From the NCBI GenBank assembly GCA_050084985.1, contig JBITNC010000001.1, positions 45,694,001 through 45,758,000 of the forward strand: a DNA stretch of 64,000 nt. The letters are read 5' to 3'. Source of the stretch: Nageia nagi (Eukaryota; Pinophyta). The notes below the pieces were generated by a model. It did not search any database. It saw only the letters and a program-made list of their open reading frames with translations, and was not told the DNA's origin. A program made the translations under genes and the position numbers. Shown here in pieces: positions 1 to 12,544 of the stretch; positions within the stretch are counted from its first letter, which is position 1, and every line of letters begins with the position of its first letter.

Positions 1-475
1 CATGCTAATCCATTAACTTTGCAAGTGACTTATAGCAAAATATTGATATCAACTTGGGAAGGATTGGTATTACATGAACAACCTTATTGGAGTTTTTTTT
101 CCTATTTCATTGTATCTTTTTTTTTACACTTTGCACATTTATTCTTTGTATCATATTCTTCTTCTATATACAATATGAAATCATTAATACATGCATGGTA
201 TGAATTATACTCAACCCTTACATTCTTCATAATTTCACATTCTTCTTTGCATGAATCTGGATTACATTATCACTTGGAAATAACTTTTTTTTTAGTAACC
301 TATAATACCAATTAAAAATAAGTTATGTAGTTAATTTTATTAAAAATAAAATATTAGAAATTGAAATATCATAAAATAAAATAAAATTCAAACCTTATAA
401 GAGAAGTGAAACTTGTATCTGACCATCCATATTTAGCTTTTATGTTCATTACAAGTAGGATCATCGATAATACAG
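1..475. other. AT-rich stretch without recognisable gene
   Basis: No domain, repeat or boundary could be recognised. Short open frames here have a biased Phe/His/Tyr composition typical of AT-rich non-coding DNA. It may be downstream sequence of the minus-strand decayed gene that ends near 476. Confidence 0.5.
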
Positions 476-2672
476 TTATGATTGTTCCTTCATATAATTT
501 GGTTTTGGAATACTATACATGTTATCCCTTTCTAAATCATCATCTCTTTTGTCACCATCTCTTTCTTCATCATCAACATGAACATAGAGGGACTCAAGTA
601 AACCATCAATTCCATTTTCTTTATCATCATTATTATCAACATCATCACCATGACCAAAATTATTCTCTATTAGTTCATCATCAGTACTTAAATCCCACAT
701 AGGTATTTGAATAGGAGTTTTTGGATTTGGTTTAGACATAAAATTTGCATATTGCTCAAGGATCCATGCTTTTCATAAAATCTTTTTATCACTCCTATTA
801 CATTATTTTGATGCAATGTTGGTGTAACAATTATCATTCTTGACTAGTCATAATGACTATTTATTTCATATAAAATTAGTTGTTACAAACCATTAATTTA
901 GAATATAAAAAAAATTAGTGAAACAAGTGTAAAGTTAATTTGATACATCCATTGATACATAAGTTCCAAACATATAATTTGAATATACATGCATACATAT
1001 AACAAATTGATACATCCAAACATAGAGTACGTTATTTATACATACAAATTGAAACATCCATTCATACACATCAATAATATATTAATTTTTGTTTTTATTT
1101 TTGGGTTTTGGTTTAGGATGAATTATTACATTTTTATCATCTCCTAACTCCAAAGTTCATGCCTTACATGTTGAAGTAGGTCTCCTATAACTATAGTGAT
1201 CTAGTAGCTCATCACCAACATTAAGAATTTTAATGGAAACAACAACTATATAATTATTTCATTTGTCTACCCATGAAATCTTCTTTATCATTAGTACATT
1301 GGTGAAATTCACAATTTGGTGCCCATTCTTCACCTACATAATTATTTATGTATCCAACTATGTTTCCTTATATTTTTGGTCAACCATAAATGTATAAGTG
1401 TTTTGACTTCTATGGAGGTGGAATGTTGGAATCATTTTCATATAATCCATATGTGGACATATTGTACATATATCATGCTAATTCTCTCCAAACTACTACT
1501 ATGTAAACTAGCCCATAAAATGGTATCAATGGATCTATCTCAGAATGTGGAGTAACAACCACAGTACTATGTATAAACAAACCATATCCAAAACACATTT
1601 TAGATCATTTGATCATATATCAATGACCATAATAAAAAATATCTCATAAGCCTTTGGAAAAGGTATTTTAGTTGGCCATGCACCGTATTCCCCATGATTA
1701 TATGTATATTGATATTTAAATTGTAGATTTGGTGGTATGCATATCAAAACCAAATTATAAACATCCTCCTTTGGTAGATCAAATGGCTAGTCATGTGCAT
1801 CCTATACTAATTGATCATGAAGCTACTTCTAAAATATTATTCTTAAGGCATCTCTCTAACTTCATCTATCAATGGACCTACACATTATTTTGGCTTCATC
1901 TTCTAGATCTACATTTAATTTTATTTAGTTTTATTTGATATCATTCAATATATAAGAATACAAAAATAAAATCAAATATTTTATTAATTAATTATCTCAT
2001 GAGCATCATCATCTTCTAATGAAGATGATGAATTATTGATCCTTTATGCATTTTGTTCTTGCAACATTATAATAAAATAAAGTTAAATATTGCAAATAAT
2101 ATCATGCATGAAAGTGATAATTTAGATTATCTTTCCTTTTTAACTACATCTTACATAATATAACATTTATCTTACCTCATCATCATCTAATGAAACATCA
2201 CTCCTCCTTGTAGGACATCTAGGAAATATCTTAGGCTCTAAATTAAATGAGACATCACTCCTTAGCCTCCTAATAATTGATGTAGGAAACTCATGTTAAT
2301 TAGATGACACATTACTCTTTAGTCTCTTAGTAATCAATGTAGGCAACTCCTTTGAATTAGATGACACATCACCCTTAACAACTCTCTAATGTTGAGGTAG
2401 TGGCATCTATTTATTTGAATCTAATGATAAATAACTCCACCTCCACCATGGTGGAATTATATAAACCAATTAGTCACTAACTTATTTTACAATTTAAAGA
2501 AAAAAAGATATTAGTACATGAATAATAATAATCTATAAATATTTTAATCTTAGAATTAGAATTATTAAAGAAGTAAAAAATTTTCAACTACAAATATAAA
2601 ATGATCATATACATTCTATGCAATAGAAGACAAATCATCAATCAAAGTTCTTTTACGAGCTATCATTATGGG
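476..2672 (-). pseudogene. Decayed gene with SET-domain-like traces
   Basis: Reading leftward from a possible start at about 2670 (MIARKRTLIDDLSS), several frames contain protein-like pieces broken by stops and frameshifts. Around 2200-2400 there are three similar segments containing SDVS/SNVS. Around 1540-1560 a piece reads IDPLIPFYGLVY. At 1290-1350 a piece reads INNYVGEEWAPNCEF, and at 1180-1260 VVVSIKILNVGDELLDHY. The order Y-G, then N-x-x-APNCEF, then VGDELL-DY resembles the end of a SET (lysine methyltransferase) domain, where an N-H-x-x-x-PNC motif precedes GEEL-x-x-DY. The last piece (476-739) is Asp/Glu-rich. Whether this was a host gene or cargo of a transposon is unknown. The SET assignment is inference from short motifs. 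Confidence 0.35.
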
Positions 2673-2743
2673 TAGAGAGAATATATAATGTGCAAGTGCT
2701 TTTATAAAAAAAAATATCCTTCTTTTATTATAAATCAATTCTT

Positions 2744-3597
2744 ACCACTAACCCTAACACTAACTTTAACATAATGACTAATTAGTACCCTAACTCTAAC
2801 ACTAACCATAACCCTTACCACTAAGTACCCTAATGCTAATGCTAACCTTAATACTAACCCTAACCATAACTCTTAACCATTAATATTAACCCTAAACATT
2901 AATATTAACCCTAACCTTGAGCACTAATTACCCTAATGCTAATGCTAACCCAAACCCTAACTCCTAACCATTAACACTAACCCTAACCATTAACCCTAAA
3001 TCTAACCTTAACACTAACCTTAACCATAATGCTAACCCTAACCATTAATTATGTACCCTAAATCTAACCCTAACCCTAACTCATAACCATTAATGCTAAC
3101 CCTAAACATTAATCCTAACCCTAACCTTGAGCACTAAGTAGCTTAACACTAATGCTAACCTAAACCCTAACTCCTAACTGTTAATGCTAACACTAACCAA
3201 TAACCCTAACCACTAACCCCAACTCTAACCTTAACACTAACCCTAACCATTAATTATGTACTCCAACCCTAACCCTACCCACTAACCATAACCTTGACTA
3301 TTAAGTACCCTAATGCTAATGTTAACATTAACACTAACCCTAACCCTAACCCTAACTCCTAACCATTAACTCTAACCCTAAACATTAAGCCTAACCCTAA
3401 CCATTAACCCTAACCTTGAGCACTAAGTACCCTAATGCTAATGCTAACCCTAACCAATAACCTTAACCACTAACCCTAACTCTAACCTTAACACTAACCC
3501 TAACCTAACCAATAGCCATAATGCTAACCCTAACTCTAACCTTAATGCTAACCCTAACTCTAATCCTAACAATAACCCTAACCACTAACCCGAATAA
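2744..3597. repeat. Degenerate telomere-like CCCTAA array
   Basis: About 850 bp made almost wholly of variants of CCCTAA, such as ACCCTAACC, CCATTAA, ACTAACC and CCTAATGCTAA, with short runs of up to three perfect hexamers (for example near 3074 and 3338). The unit is mainly 6 bp; the standard plant telomere heptamer CCCTAAA is rare. Interspersed CCATTAA and CTAATGCTAA blocks recur, so longer higher-order units are also present. The C-rich strand is the plus strand. This is an interstitial array, because ordinary sequence lies on both sides. Confidence 0.88.
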
Positions 3598-3651
3598 CAT
3601 TGATTTTAACTTAAATTTTTATTTTTTTTAGTTTTTTTTCTATTTGGATGC

Positions 3652-3681
3652 AAAAAAGGATGCAAGTTTGCATCCTTTTTT
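3652..3681. repeat. Near-perfect hairpin at left of transposon
   Basis: Two 14-bp arms (A6 GGATGCAA and TTGCATCC T6) are separated by GT. The core GGATGCAA motif is the one repeated at the right side near 7800-8110, which links the two flanks of the element. Confidence 0.75.
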
Positions 3682-3839
3682 ATGTCATATTACACCAAAA
3701 ATCATATAAAAAAGTAGAGCCACCAATCACTTCCCCAAACCCGTTTGATGAGAGAAAATACAAAATTCCATTTCCATCAAGAGAGCACCAAGTAAGTTCC
3801 CTTCTAGCTAATTTCATTCAATTCTAACTCAATTTATAC

Positions 3840-5560
3840 TTGATTTCACTTGATTCTAACTTGCTTTTTTCATTTTTTGGCATGTTTGCTCATAGGATTT
3901 TACATTTTATAGGAGAGGAAAGGGTTTCTTGCAAATTCCACTACATTATTCCTAATTTTTACAAGGTATGTAGATTCTTGTATGTTTCAATTTCCCATGA
4001 ATTTACACTAAAAAACCAGGGTTTTTGGAATTCTTACAAATTTACACTAAAAAAACTAAGGTTTTTGAAATTCTCTCTAAATTTTGATTGTATGCTATTA
4101 ACAATGCATGTTAAAATCAAAATTTAATTCCATATGCTAGGTTTTTTGGAATTCCTCATAAAGTTAATTCCATATTCTAGGGTTTTTTGAATTCCTCATC
4201 AACAATGCAATAAAAAATAAAAAATGCACCAAGAAATTGGAACAAATTCTCTGCACTGCACCTTAAAATGAAATACTAGTAAAAATAGGGACATACCTAT
4301 GGAAATATTAACTCTGGAACTTTTTCTTATTCTCAAAAATGATTTTTTTGCTACCAATTTCTGAAACTGTTCTTATGTTCTAAGAAGTTGCTTCTTAAAC
4401 TAAGAATTCCACAAAGCTTGCTAACTTAATTGATTCTAGTAAATTAAATATAATTTAGTAAATTAAAAAGAATTTATTTAATTTAGTAAATTAAATAGAA
4501 TTTATTAAATTTAGTTAATATCTTCTTAAAACTTGTTAATGAAGCATCTTTTCAAAAAGTTATCTTTTAAATTAATTATTCTACTAGTAAGATTTTCAAT
4601 TTATAACAAGTAGAATTCGATTGAACTTATTTGCAATAGTTTAGTTAAATTTTTAATGAAGTATTCAAATTAACTTAGGTTAAATTTTGTGAAGAGATTT
4701 TTTAAGAATCAATTCTAACTTAGTGTGGATTGCATCTTTTACAACCATTAATACTACTAATTCCTCTCATGCTCAAGATAAAAAGCTACCATGTAGGTCA
4801 TATGATCATGGAATTTGGATATTTGTGACAAAAAATAATAAATAATCAATAATAAAAATATGCACACGTAATATGATATTACACAAGTATTTATAGCACT
4901 AAAACTATAATGTAAGTAAACATCCAATTCAAACTTGAGCTTTAATTAATATATATTGATCAACAAAATGATATGTAATCATAGTAGACTAGAGTGTTAC
5001 TATATCTAATGGATATTCAATTTAAAATATAACCTCAATAATCTATAAAACTCTTTATTATCAACTCCCCTAAGCTCTCTAATATTCTCTAGCCTCAACA
5101 ACAACTAAAAAATTACCAAAAATTATCAACAACCCTTCCACTAGCTTTCTCATGTAGTTTTAGCTTTTATTCCTCTATCTTATTGAAGAAATAACATCAT
5201 ACAAATTGTGTTATAGCAAGATGTCTATTAGTCAGGGCCCTTTTATCATTCTCTAGTAGGTGTTTGCAAATGCCTTGTATATGTAATAAAAACATAAATT
5301 ATCAAAGATAAGGATAACCATTGTATAATTATATAAGATACGAAAGGAACCATTGTGCTCCTCATCATTTCCAAGTTAAGCAAGTCTATCTATTAGGGAC
5401 CTTGCAACATTCTCTAGTAGGTGTTTGCAAATGCCTTCTATTTAGATCATCCTACACATTTGTGTGCCTATGATGTTATATATTAATTAGTAATGTATTT
5501 TGATGTTATTTAGTAAATATTGATGTTATATCTCTAATTTTGTTTACTTTCTTCTAGTGA
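3840..5560. other. Interior of DNA transposon, no recognisable gene
   Basis: AT-rich sequence with several short direct repeats: a 'gggttttttggaattc'-like motif repeated at about 4015-4200, and a repeated 'ctctagtaggtgtttgcaaatgcctt' segment at about 5253 and 5412. No coding potential was seen. Confidence 0.5.
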
Positions 5561-5569
5561 TCACCATTT

Positions 5570-7385
5570 ACCACATATGGGACATGAAAATAAGGGTGAT
5601 AAAGATAAAAATAAGGGAAAAAGAAAATCAAAAGAAAAGGATACAAAAAAATAAAAAGATGACATTGTGAAAATTCAAAAAAAAAATACTTGTATGTATC
5701 AATATGTATTATGTAATATCAATACAGTTTTAAATTATACTATATATATTTCATTAAGTAGGAAATGTAATCACTTATTTTTTTAGTTTATTGAATAGAC
5801 AAAGAAGTTAAGGGGTTGTTGCATATGTTAAATGTATGTTTAGCCAAGATGAGTTGATGTCAATTGTTGGGGGTGAAGAGGCTAGAGAAGCATTGAGAGA
5901 CTTGGCATTGCTCATTTAGGATAGCTAATTATTTATAAATTAATTAGCTAATTTATAAGAATATAAAAAATTATTCTAATTTTATAATTTGAATCATAAT
6001 TTTTAATTGATTCAATGCAATATATGATTTTCAAATTAATCAATTAACAATCCTTGTTGATGATTCAAGCTCCATAAATATTCAAATTTTGTAGGAGAAG
6101 GAGAGGTATTGAAAGATGAAATGGTAATAGTTTCAATTGAAAAATATAAATTTACATATTGATTAGAAGTATATTGATCATTTACTAATATGATTTTGAC
6201 TATTCTTAGGTAAACTATTCTACAAATCTCTCCAAAATGCTATGATAGAAGAATTTGTAAAACCCCTTGACAAACCATGGAAGAAACAAGATGATTTTGG
6301 TATGTATTTATTTTCATTTTTTACATTATTTTTTGGTATGTATGTTTTGCTTTCGTTAATTTAATATTTCAAGAGATAAATTAATTTGTTATAATTTGTA
6401 TTTTTGTAGCACAAAAGAGAATAATAACAAACTTGAAACATGAATTTGGTGAAGGGTGGAGCGAAAATAAAGTCCTCTAGTAGGCAAGCTTGAATCTAAA
6501 AAGGGTTGAGATCATATTAGATGAAAAGTGATGAAACTTCCCCCTGACCAAAGAACCCTAGCACAAAAACTAGTTGATGTCCATAAGAAGGTATGGATCA
6601 ATATTATCATATCCATTTATTATTTGAATCTAATTGATTGATTATTTTAACATAATACTAATTAATTATTTCATAATAAGGTTTGGAATATGCTACTTAA
6701 TAAAGTAGATGAGGTAGAAAAAAGGAAAGTGTAAGGATTGGAGATGATGCAAGAAAAAGCATTGAAGTCTTGACTTGCCAAATTGGGATGTAGTATTATG
6801 CATCGAGTGGGAAGTGGAGGGGTGAAGACTATGGAAGCCTGATTTGTAAGTATATTTACTGAATGTAATGATTTTAAATGATATAGGTAAATGGATTTTA
6901 ATATAGTACTAATTAACTTTTTTTGTAATTGAGATATTTCAATCGATTTTTGATAAGAATGAATGCAAATATGGCATCACATATGGTTACCAAGCCTCGA
7001 GGGACATGTTGAATCTTGGTGTAAGTAATTTTAATTATTTTAATTAATAAAGGCATATCATGAATTTTTTGTAGGTGATGCATATCTTTTGTAAGTGTGA
7101 TTGTACATACATTAATATTTATTTTCTTATTATTTTTAGGTGGTTAATGCATCACATGGGGAAGGGGGTGCATAGCAAGCAAATGCATTAGAGGAGGGTG
7201 ATTCACCATCTACCCAAGAAGTGAGATTCATTAATCTTTTTAAGGATGAGTCAATACATCCTAGCAGGGCATACAATGAGCTAGCATGTTGACCAAGGTG
7301 TAGACATTATAGTGGGTCAAGTAGTGGGTCAAGTAATGAGTCTAAACGTACTGAGTCTGGATCTAGTGATGACATTAATATTTGA
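5570..7385 (+). pseudogene. Decayed multi-exon-like gene inside the transposon
   Basis: Protein-like stretches alternate with AT-rich intron-like segments that begin with gtatg or gtaag and end in tag. Pieces include a Lys-rich start (5580-5650), EELMSIVGGEEAREALRD-like text at about 5850-5910, EEFVKPLDKPWKKQDDF at about 6248-6299, KVDEVEKRKV at 6700-6735, and a Ser/Gly-rich tail at 7310-7385. Stops interrupt most pieces. I do not recognise the family. Its position, shortly before the right terminus, would fit the second gene of a CACTA element, but no diagnostic motif was seen. Confidence 0.28.
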
Positions 7386-7769
7386 GAATTAGTAGTCATA
7401 CTATCATTTTGTACTCATGATGCAGATAGTACTGGTATTATATTATTTTTGAGAAATCATGTGGATGTATTCACACAAACTTGTATATCATTTTGGCATA
7501 TTCAAATGTCTATATGTATGTTATTTAGACATATTTTGATGTGGATGTTATCATGATTTTATCAACCCATATTATGGCATATAGATTTTAGAATAATTTA
7601 TCATATTTTTATTCATTGGCATATTATTTTGGTGTACAATTGCATATCAAATAGGTGCAGCATATGATTTGCATATTATTTTACCATATGATTGATGAAA
7701 TAGGCATATTATTTTGACATACGAATGACATTTGAATGGAAATAGAAATAGTAATATTAAATATTATGA

Positions 7770-8130
7770 ATCAATATTTTTTTTACAATTTTCAGATAAA
7801 AATGATGCAATTTTAGATGCAAAAAGAGATATAACATGAAAAAAATGACTAAAAAATGACCCTTTTGGACTCAAAAATTGATGTAATTTTAGACCCATTT
7901 AGACAAAGAAAAAGATGCAATTTTAGACACCTTAGGATGCAAAAATCAACACAATAAGGGATACTTCAATATGCAAAAAAAAAAAAAAAAGATACCTTTA
8001 GATGCAAAAAAAACACAAAAAAGGATGCAAAAAGTGGTAAAAAAATGCAAAATTGACATAATTTTTGACTTGTAGTTTGCATCCTTTTTTGCATCAAAAA
8101 AATTGGAAAAATGTAAAAAATAACAAAGCA
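7770..8130. repeat. Subterminal short repeats of the transposon
   Basis: At least ten variants of GATGCAAAAAA / TTTTTTGCATC occur in both orientations, for example at about 7803, 7817, 7912, 7937, 7999, 8023 and 8077-8096. The density rises toward the right terminus at 8162. CACTA transposases are known to bind such subterminal motifs. Confidence 0.65.
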
Positions 8131-8162
8131 TTTAGATGCAAATCCCTTTTTTGGTAGTAGTG

Positions 8163-8561
8163 TTGTATTCATTAAAATCATTTTTGTTTCATCTTCATTT
8201 CAAAATAGCAAAAAATTATCAAAAAGGGCATATCTTGGGAGGGATTCAAAGCATTTTTGAGGGAGTAGTGTGCATCTCATATTAATTTGCATTTTATATT
8301 TGCTTTCTTACACTAAAGTCCATCACATTACTAGGGAGTGACTAGGATATGTAGATTTCATCACCACGGCCTAACCCATACTCAAATTTCATCATTGAAG
8401 TGGGAGTCTCCCTCTATTGACAATGAGTGTTAAAAGAGGTACCTAAGATACCATTGTAAAATATTCCACACCCTAGAGATTGATCCTTACCTTGATAAAT
8501 GCTTGATTAGAATCATTGTATCTAGGGAAACATAAACAAGGTTTTGTCAAAATTTATAATT
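8163..8561. other. Flank between transposon end and element A
   Basis: No gene, repeat or domain recognised. Its last five bases, TAATT (8557-8561), pair with CAATT at 54668-54672 as the presumed target-site duplication of element A. This stretch and the sequence right of 54667 were therefore probably contiguous before that insertion. Confidence 0.5.
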
Positions 8562-9148
8562 TGTGAACAAGGAAATATGAGTGTCAAGCATGCATTATTG
8601 AATACCAAATTATATCAATAAAAGTACTTCTTTGTCACATCAAAAAAAATTCTCCTTTGTATTATGCATTTGAATGTTACAATGCTCTCTCTAATACAAT
8701 ATTACAATATTCATGTAATTGACATGAGTACACAAAATGGTGTTAAACTTTTCTCTTGTTGATGGAGTGACTATGGAGCTTCCATGTTCTTGAGTATCAC
8801 CTATAGATCAATTTTACTAACACACTTGCACACATTAGTAGGTTATTCTATAAACCAACATAAGCTTAAAAGTATGAAGTAATAAGAATAAAAAACCTTC
8901 AAGAGAGTTTTTTCCATCTATGCTAATGCTTTGATGAAACCTAACTCCTCTAATATCATGAGATAATCAATCTAATTGAATGTTTTTCTAATGGAAAATT
9001 ATTTTCTTATAGCATAGTGTACATTTAATAGATCTAACCTCATAATACTCTATCATTATATTCCTCCCCTCTCTTCTCATGTCCATCTATGTACCCTATT
9101 CATACCCATGTATTCCTCTCTCTCTCCTTTCTCAAAGGAGGAGTCTTC

Positions 9149-9156
9149 TATTTATA
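9149..9156 (-). promoter_or_regulatory. TATA box in the left LTR of element A
   Basis: TATAAATA on the minus strand. The equivalent place in the right LTR (49848-49856) reads ATATAAATAA. Its place within the LTR fits a U3 promoter for leftward transcription. Confidence 0.6.
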
Positions 9157-9309
9157 AGCTTAGTTTGGAATCTTTTCTTGATTATTTTATTATTTTTTTG
9201 TTTCATTTGTCAACATGGGAGTAGGTAATATTTTATATTCAATTTCACCATATGGGGAGGTGGTGGCCTTGACTTTGGGGGGCAGGTAGAAGAATTTAGT
9301 TGTATGTGG

Positions 9310-9450
9310 GGCCGATAACATGACTTGAGAGCCATGTGGAACCACTATCATAACTTGAGAGCCATGTGGATCATATAGTATGACTTGAGAGCCATGTGGG
9401 ACCATTAGAATGACTTGAGAGCCATGTGGGACCATATGGTATGACATGGC
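9310..9450. repeat. 30-bp tandem repeats in LTR of element A
   Basis: Five units share the core tgacttgagagccatgtgg, followed by variable GACCATTAG or ATCATATAGTA linkers, giving a period of about 30 bp. The other LTR (54355-54515) has about six units in a different order of linker types, so the array changed copy number independently in the two LTRs. The array lies in U3, upstream of the TATA box. Confidence 0.85.
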
Positions 9451-9572
9451 ACTAATTTGACTTTATGAGTTGGCTAGGTGAGGTAGAGATGTGAGTTGAA
9501 ATTATATATTTTACTATGAATATCATAGTTTATTTAATTTAGAGGAAAATGTGCCTAAATTAGGTGTCTACA

Positions 9573-9586
9573 TTTTGCCTCTTTTT
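9573..9586 (-). other. Polypurine tract of element A
   Basis: AAAAAGAGGCAAAA on the minus strand immediately precedes the LTR start TGTAGACACC. This is the position of the plus-strand primer in LTR retrotransposons, and it fixes this LTR as the 3' copy. Confidence 0.65.
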
Positions 9587-10970
9587 GAATAGTCTGACAA
9601 TGAAGATGGAAGAGAGTTCAAAAAGTAGTAGACATTGATAATGGACTTAACTGGATGAGTGCAAGTGTTTGATACTTGCAAGTAGTATTTGATAGGGAAA
9701 CTCATGACCTAATTTTATTCATGGAAAATCATAATTTCCCTAATTTTAAAAGGGTGTGGTTTCTTTTGACTTTGCAATTGATAGAGATTTTTAACTTAGT
9801 TGGATTCTTAAGTAGACATAGATTGTTTAACAAATTTTTTTATTATGGGCTTATCTTTGACAGTAGCATGTATGCAACTTTGGAACCTATCAAGATGATC
9901 TAAAATTTGACTTAGTTGGATTTTTAAGTAGAGCCAAACTATTTGATGGATGTTGTTATTGTGAGCTTATCATTTCCACTAGAATGTATGAAAATTAGTC
10001 ACCTCTTAAGATGATCCAGAATTTGTTTAGATGATTCTACTTTTGCCATAACAGGGAAGGGTCAATATTATCATTTGAAAAAATCATTGGAAATGTATCT
10101 TTATAAGATTAAGGATTTTGAAATTGAACATTTTCAAAGGTAGGTATAAAGAATTCCCCCTCGAGTGTCAAGGTGGCATACAAAGATGATAGTGAAGATG
10201 ATTGATAAAATAAAATAGGAGGAAGCTAGAAGAATAAGAGATGGGGAAGGTCATGAATCATGAAGGGGGGTCCAATATCAAAGACAAATTTTGCTTTGTT
10301 TAGTATTATGTATTTTTTTTTTGTTCTTTTTATTTTTTTAAAGAAAATAATGGACAAGAAAAGTTTGAATGGCTATCTCAAGGAAGCGTGCATGACATCC
10401 ATGAGAAAGCCAAAAAAACTTAATCATAAAAAGTTCTAAAGTGTTATAAAAATGAGCAAATGATTAGGAATAAGAAGCATGTAGGATAAATCCATAAGTA
10501 TGGAAACTAATAAAATGGTTTTATTGCTAGTCATTTTTATGTTTTTTATTTTTGTTTTTGTTAGTTGGCATATTGTGTACCAATGCGAAAGTGATGAGGA
10601 ATAAAAGGTTTCCCAAATTTCTCATTTGAGATGAGAAAACTAAATATAGTGAGTGAAACGAGAGTATAAGAATATGATTAGGGGTGATCGCAACATAAGT
10701 ATGGGATAAATGAATTATGGGAAAGGAAAGGTGTGATAAAAAAAGGTTGGGGGTCCAACTAGTAAATCATGTTCAACTACTGGGCCTACACCATCATTTG
10801 GGAATCAAGTAGGTCCTTTAGTTGAAATGACTAATGGTGAAGATGAGAAATGATGGAGTGGGTCTTTGTAGAAGCAATGGGGGGAAATATAAAGGATGTG
10901 GGATAAAGAATAGGAATAGGAATAGTGAAAGGGGTGCATATGTTTTGTATTTTGCGTGGCATTTATTTTT
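9587..10970. other. Element A 3' internal region, no gene seen
   Basis: Two roughly 125-bp segments at 9770-9900 and 9905-10020 are similar to each other (both contain a ...acttagttggattcttaagtaga-type core), indicating an old tandem duplication. No coding sequence was recognised. Confidence 0.5.
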
Positions 10971-10974
10971 GTAT

Positions 10975-11365
10975 GTTTTTGTATAACCATAAGGATTGCT
11001 TTTTTGAGGTTGGAGGCCTAGCTTAAATGATTTCCTTTGTCGATTGAGGCACAATTGTAAAGTTTTCTTTTATGGATGTAAGAATGACTATAAGGATTTC
11101 CTTTTTGAGCTTGAAGCCATAACATATATGGTTTCCTTTGTGGGTGTAGGCATAACCTAGATGGTTTCCTTTTTAGGTGTAGGCATAACCATGGTGATTT
11201 CCTTTGTGGGTGAAGGTAGAACCATAAATTTTGTTTTTTATGGATGTAAGCATAATAATAGATGTTAGTTTTTGAGATGGGATACATAATTTGGATGATT
11301 TCCTTTGAGGTTAGAGGCATAACTTGGAGGATTTCCTTTGTGTTTGAAGGCATAACCATGATGAG
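10975..11365. repeat. Minisatellite 1 of element A, about 35-bp units
   Basis: Roughly eleven diverged units contain a gatttcctttgtg-like half and a gtaggcataacc-like half. The spacing between 'gcataacc' cores is about 33-36 bp. It is related in sequence to the array at 12545-13040. Confidence 0.75.
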
Positions 11366-12544
11366 TATTTTTTTCTTTTTTTAAATTAAACTTAACACTT
11401 TTGAATAATGTGTACAAAACTTGAATTGATCAATGTATGTGCACTCTTGAGTTGCAATTATGCTTGGTTAAAGTAGTATAAAGTATTTATTTCGATGTAA
11501 AACCACATATTGGACTATACCCAAGACTTCATTTTCTTAGACCGCATACTTAAAATTAATGATCAAGTATTAGTGTGAAGTGATGGTAATAAATAGTGAA
11601 TGGTTTGGCAAGATATTGTATATGTACATATGGAGTGAAGGTAGAATCAAAAGTACTAGGTGGTTTTATTATCAGGGTCACTATTCTAAATTCTCAAAGG
11701 GGTAACTTTCTTTGAACTTCCCTTAGACTTGACTTGGACCAAATAAATGCATGCTAAGGTATTGTATGGGGAACACATGAAAGTTGATCGATATGGGAAG
11801 CTTTCATGGAGAATACATTTTTGAAGTATGTTAAAGTTAATCAGTATAAAAAAATATTTCATTAGATGAGATCAATGAATTGCTCTTTCTCTTACATTCT
11901 CCATTTCTACCTTTTTTTAAGGGTAGTTTATTGGATAAAGAAAGTACTTTTTTTGTCTCTTCTTTTTTTGTCTATATTTTTTTTTACTGATTCTCACTTT
12001 TGCTTAGATGGTGAAAGATGAGATATGGATTTTTTAATTATCTCTTTTTGCTTTTACATCTAAATATCTCATCCATGTATGCATGATGAACATATGTATG
12101 GGGATGAAGAAGAATGGTATAATATGTATAAGATGTGTCATGCATTCATGTTAGCTTACTATCAAGATTCCAGGTTGTATCACTAATTATTACTGATCTT
12201 CAAGACATACTAAACTCCTAAACAAGTAAACCAAACCAAAACTTCTTCATCTAATGAGACTATATGGAGTGAAATAGCAAGATGGATATGGACCTATTAA
12301 AGGATATGATATGGAACAAGATGGGTGAGAAGGTGATATTCTTAATCAATAGTTTTAAATGTGTAACCTTTGCAATTCATTCAAGTGTATAGACCAAACA
12401 TACTCCTACATTTTTAGTCATTAAGGTCCATTTTAATTGATTAAAAACCAAGCATAGGTAGTCAAGGATGTAATACTTCAACCAATTCAAGAAAAGACTA
12501 TTTCTTTTGAAGTGAATGAATGGTGACTCTAATTGCCAAGAAGT
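11366..12544. other. Element A spacer between minisatellites
   Basis: No coding sequence, structure or mobile-element boundary recognised. Confidence 0.5.

Larger units (their letters stand above)
3598..8162 (+). mobile_element. Decayed DNA transposon, possibly CACTA type
   Basis: The right end reads on the minus strand CACTACTACCAAAAAAGGG, ending with TAGTG at 8158-8162. Terminal CACTA is the hallmark of the CACTA (En/Spm) superfamily. Just inside lie many copies of a short motif around ATGCAAAAAAGGATGCA in both orientations, like the subterminal repeats of this superfamily. The same 19-mer, GATGCAAAAAAGGATGCAA, occurs near the left side (about 3649-3665) and inverted at about 8077-8096. 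No matching CACTA terminus was found on the left; it may be lost in or near the telomere-like array. The left coordinate is therefore arbitrary. Confidence 0.42.
8562..9572 (-). repeat. 3' LTR of element A
   Basis: On the minus strand it starts TGTAGACACCTAATTTAGGC and ends CTTGTTCACA, with canonical TG/CA termini. It aligns over its length with the right-hand LTR, including the block at 8562-9180 matching 49263-49882 and the block at 9228-9572 matching 54272-54667. It contains a TATA box and a short tandem array. Confidence 0.85.

Noticed and set aside
476-739. Independent small acidic protein
   Set aside because: It continues the decayed minus-strand gene traced to 2672, and neither a separate start context nor a domain supports it as its own gene.
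2744-3597. True chromosome end
   Set aside because: The repeats are degenerate and ordinary sequence continues on both sides.
7946-8181. Phe-rich minus-strand small proteins
   Set aside because: They are translations of the subterminal TTTTTTGCATC repeats of the DNA transposon.
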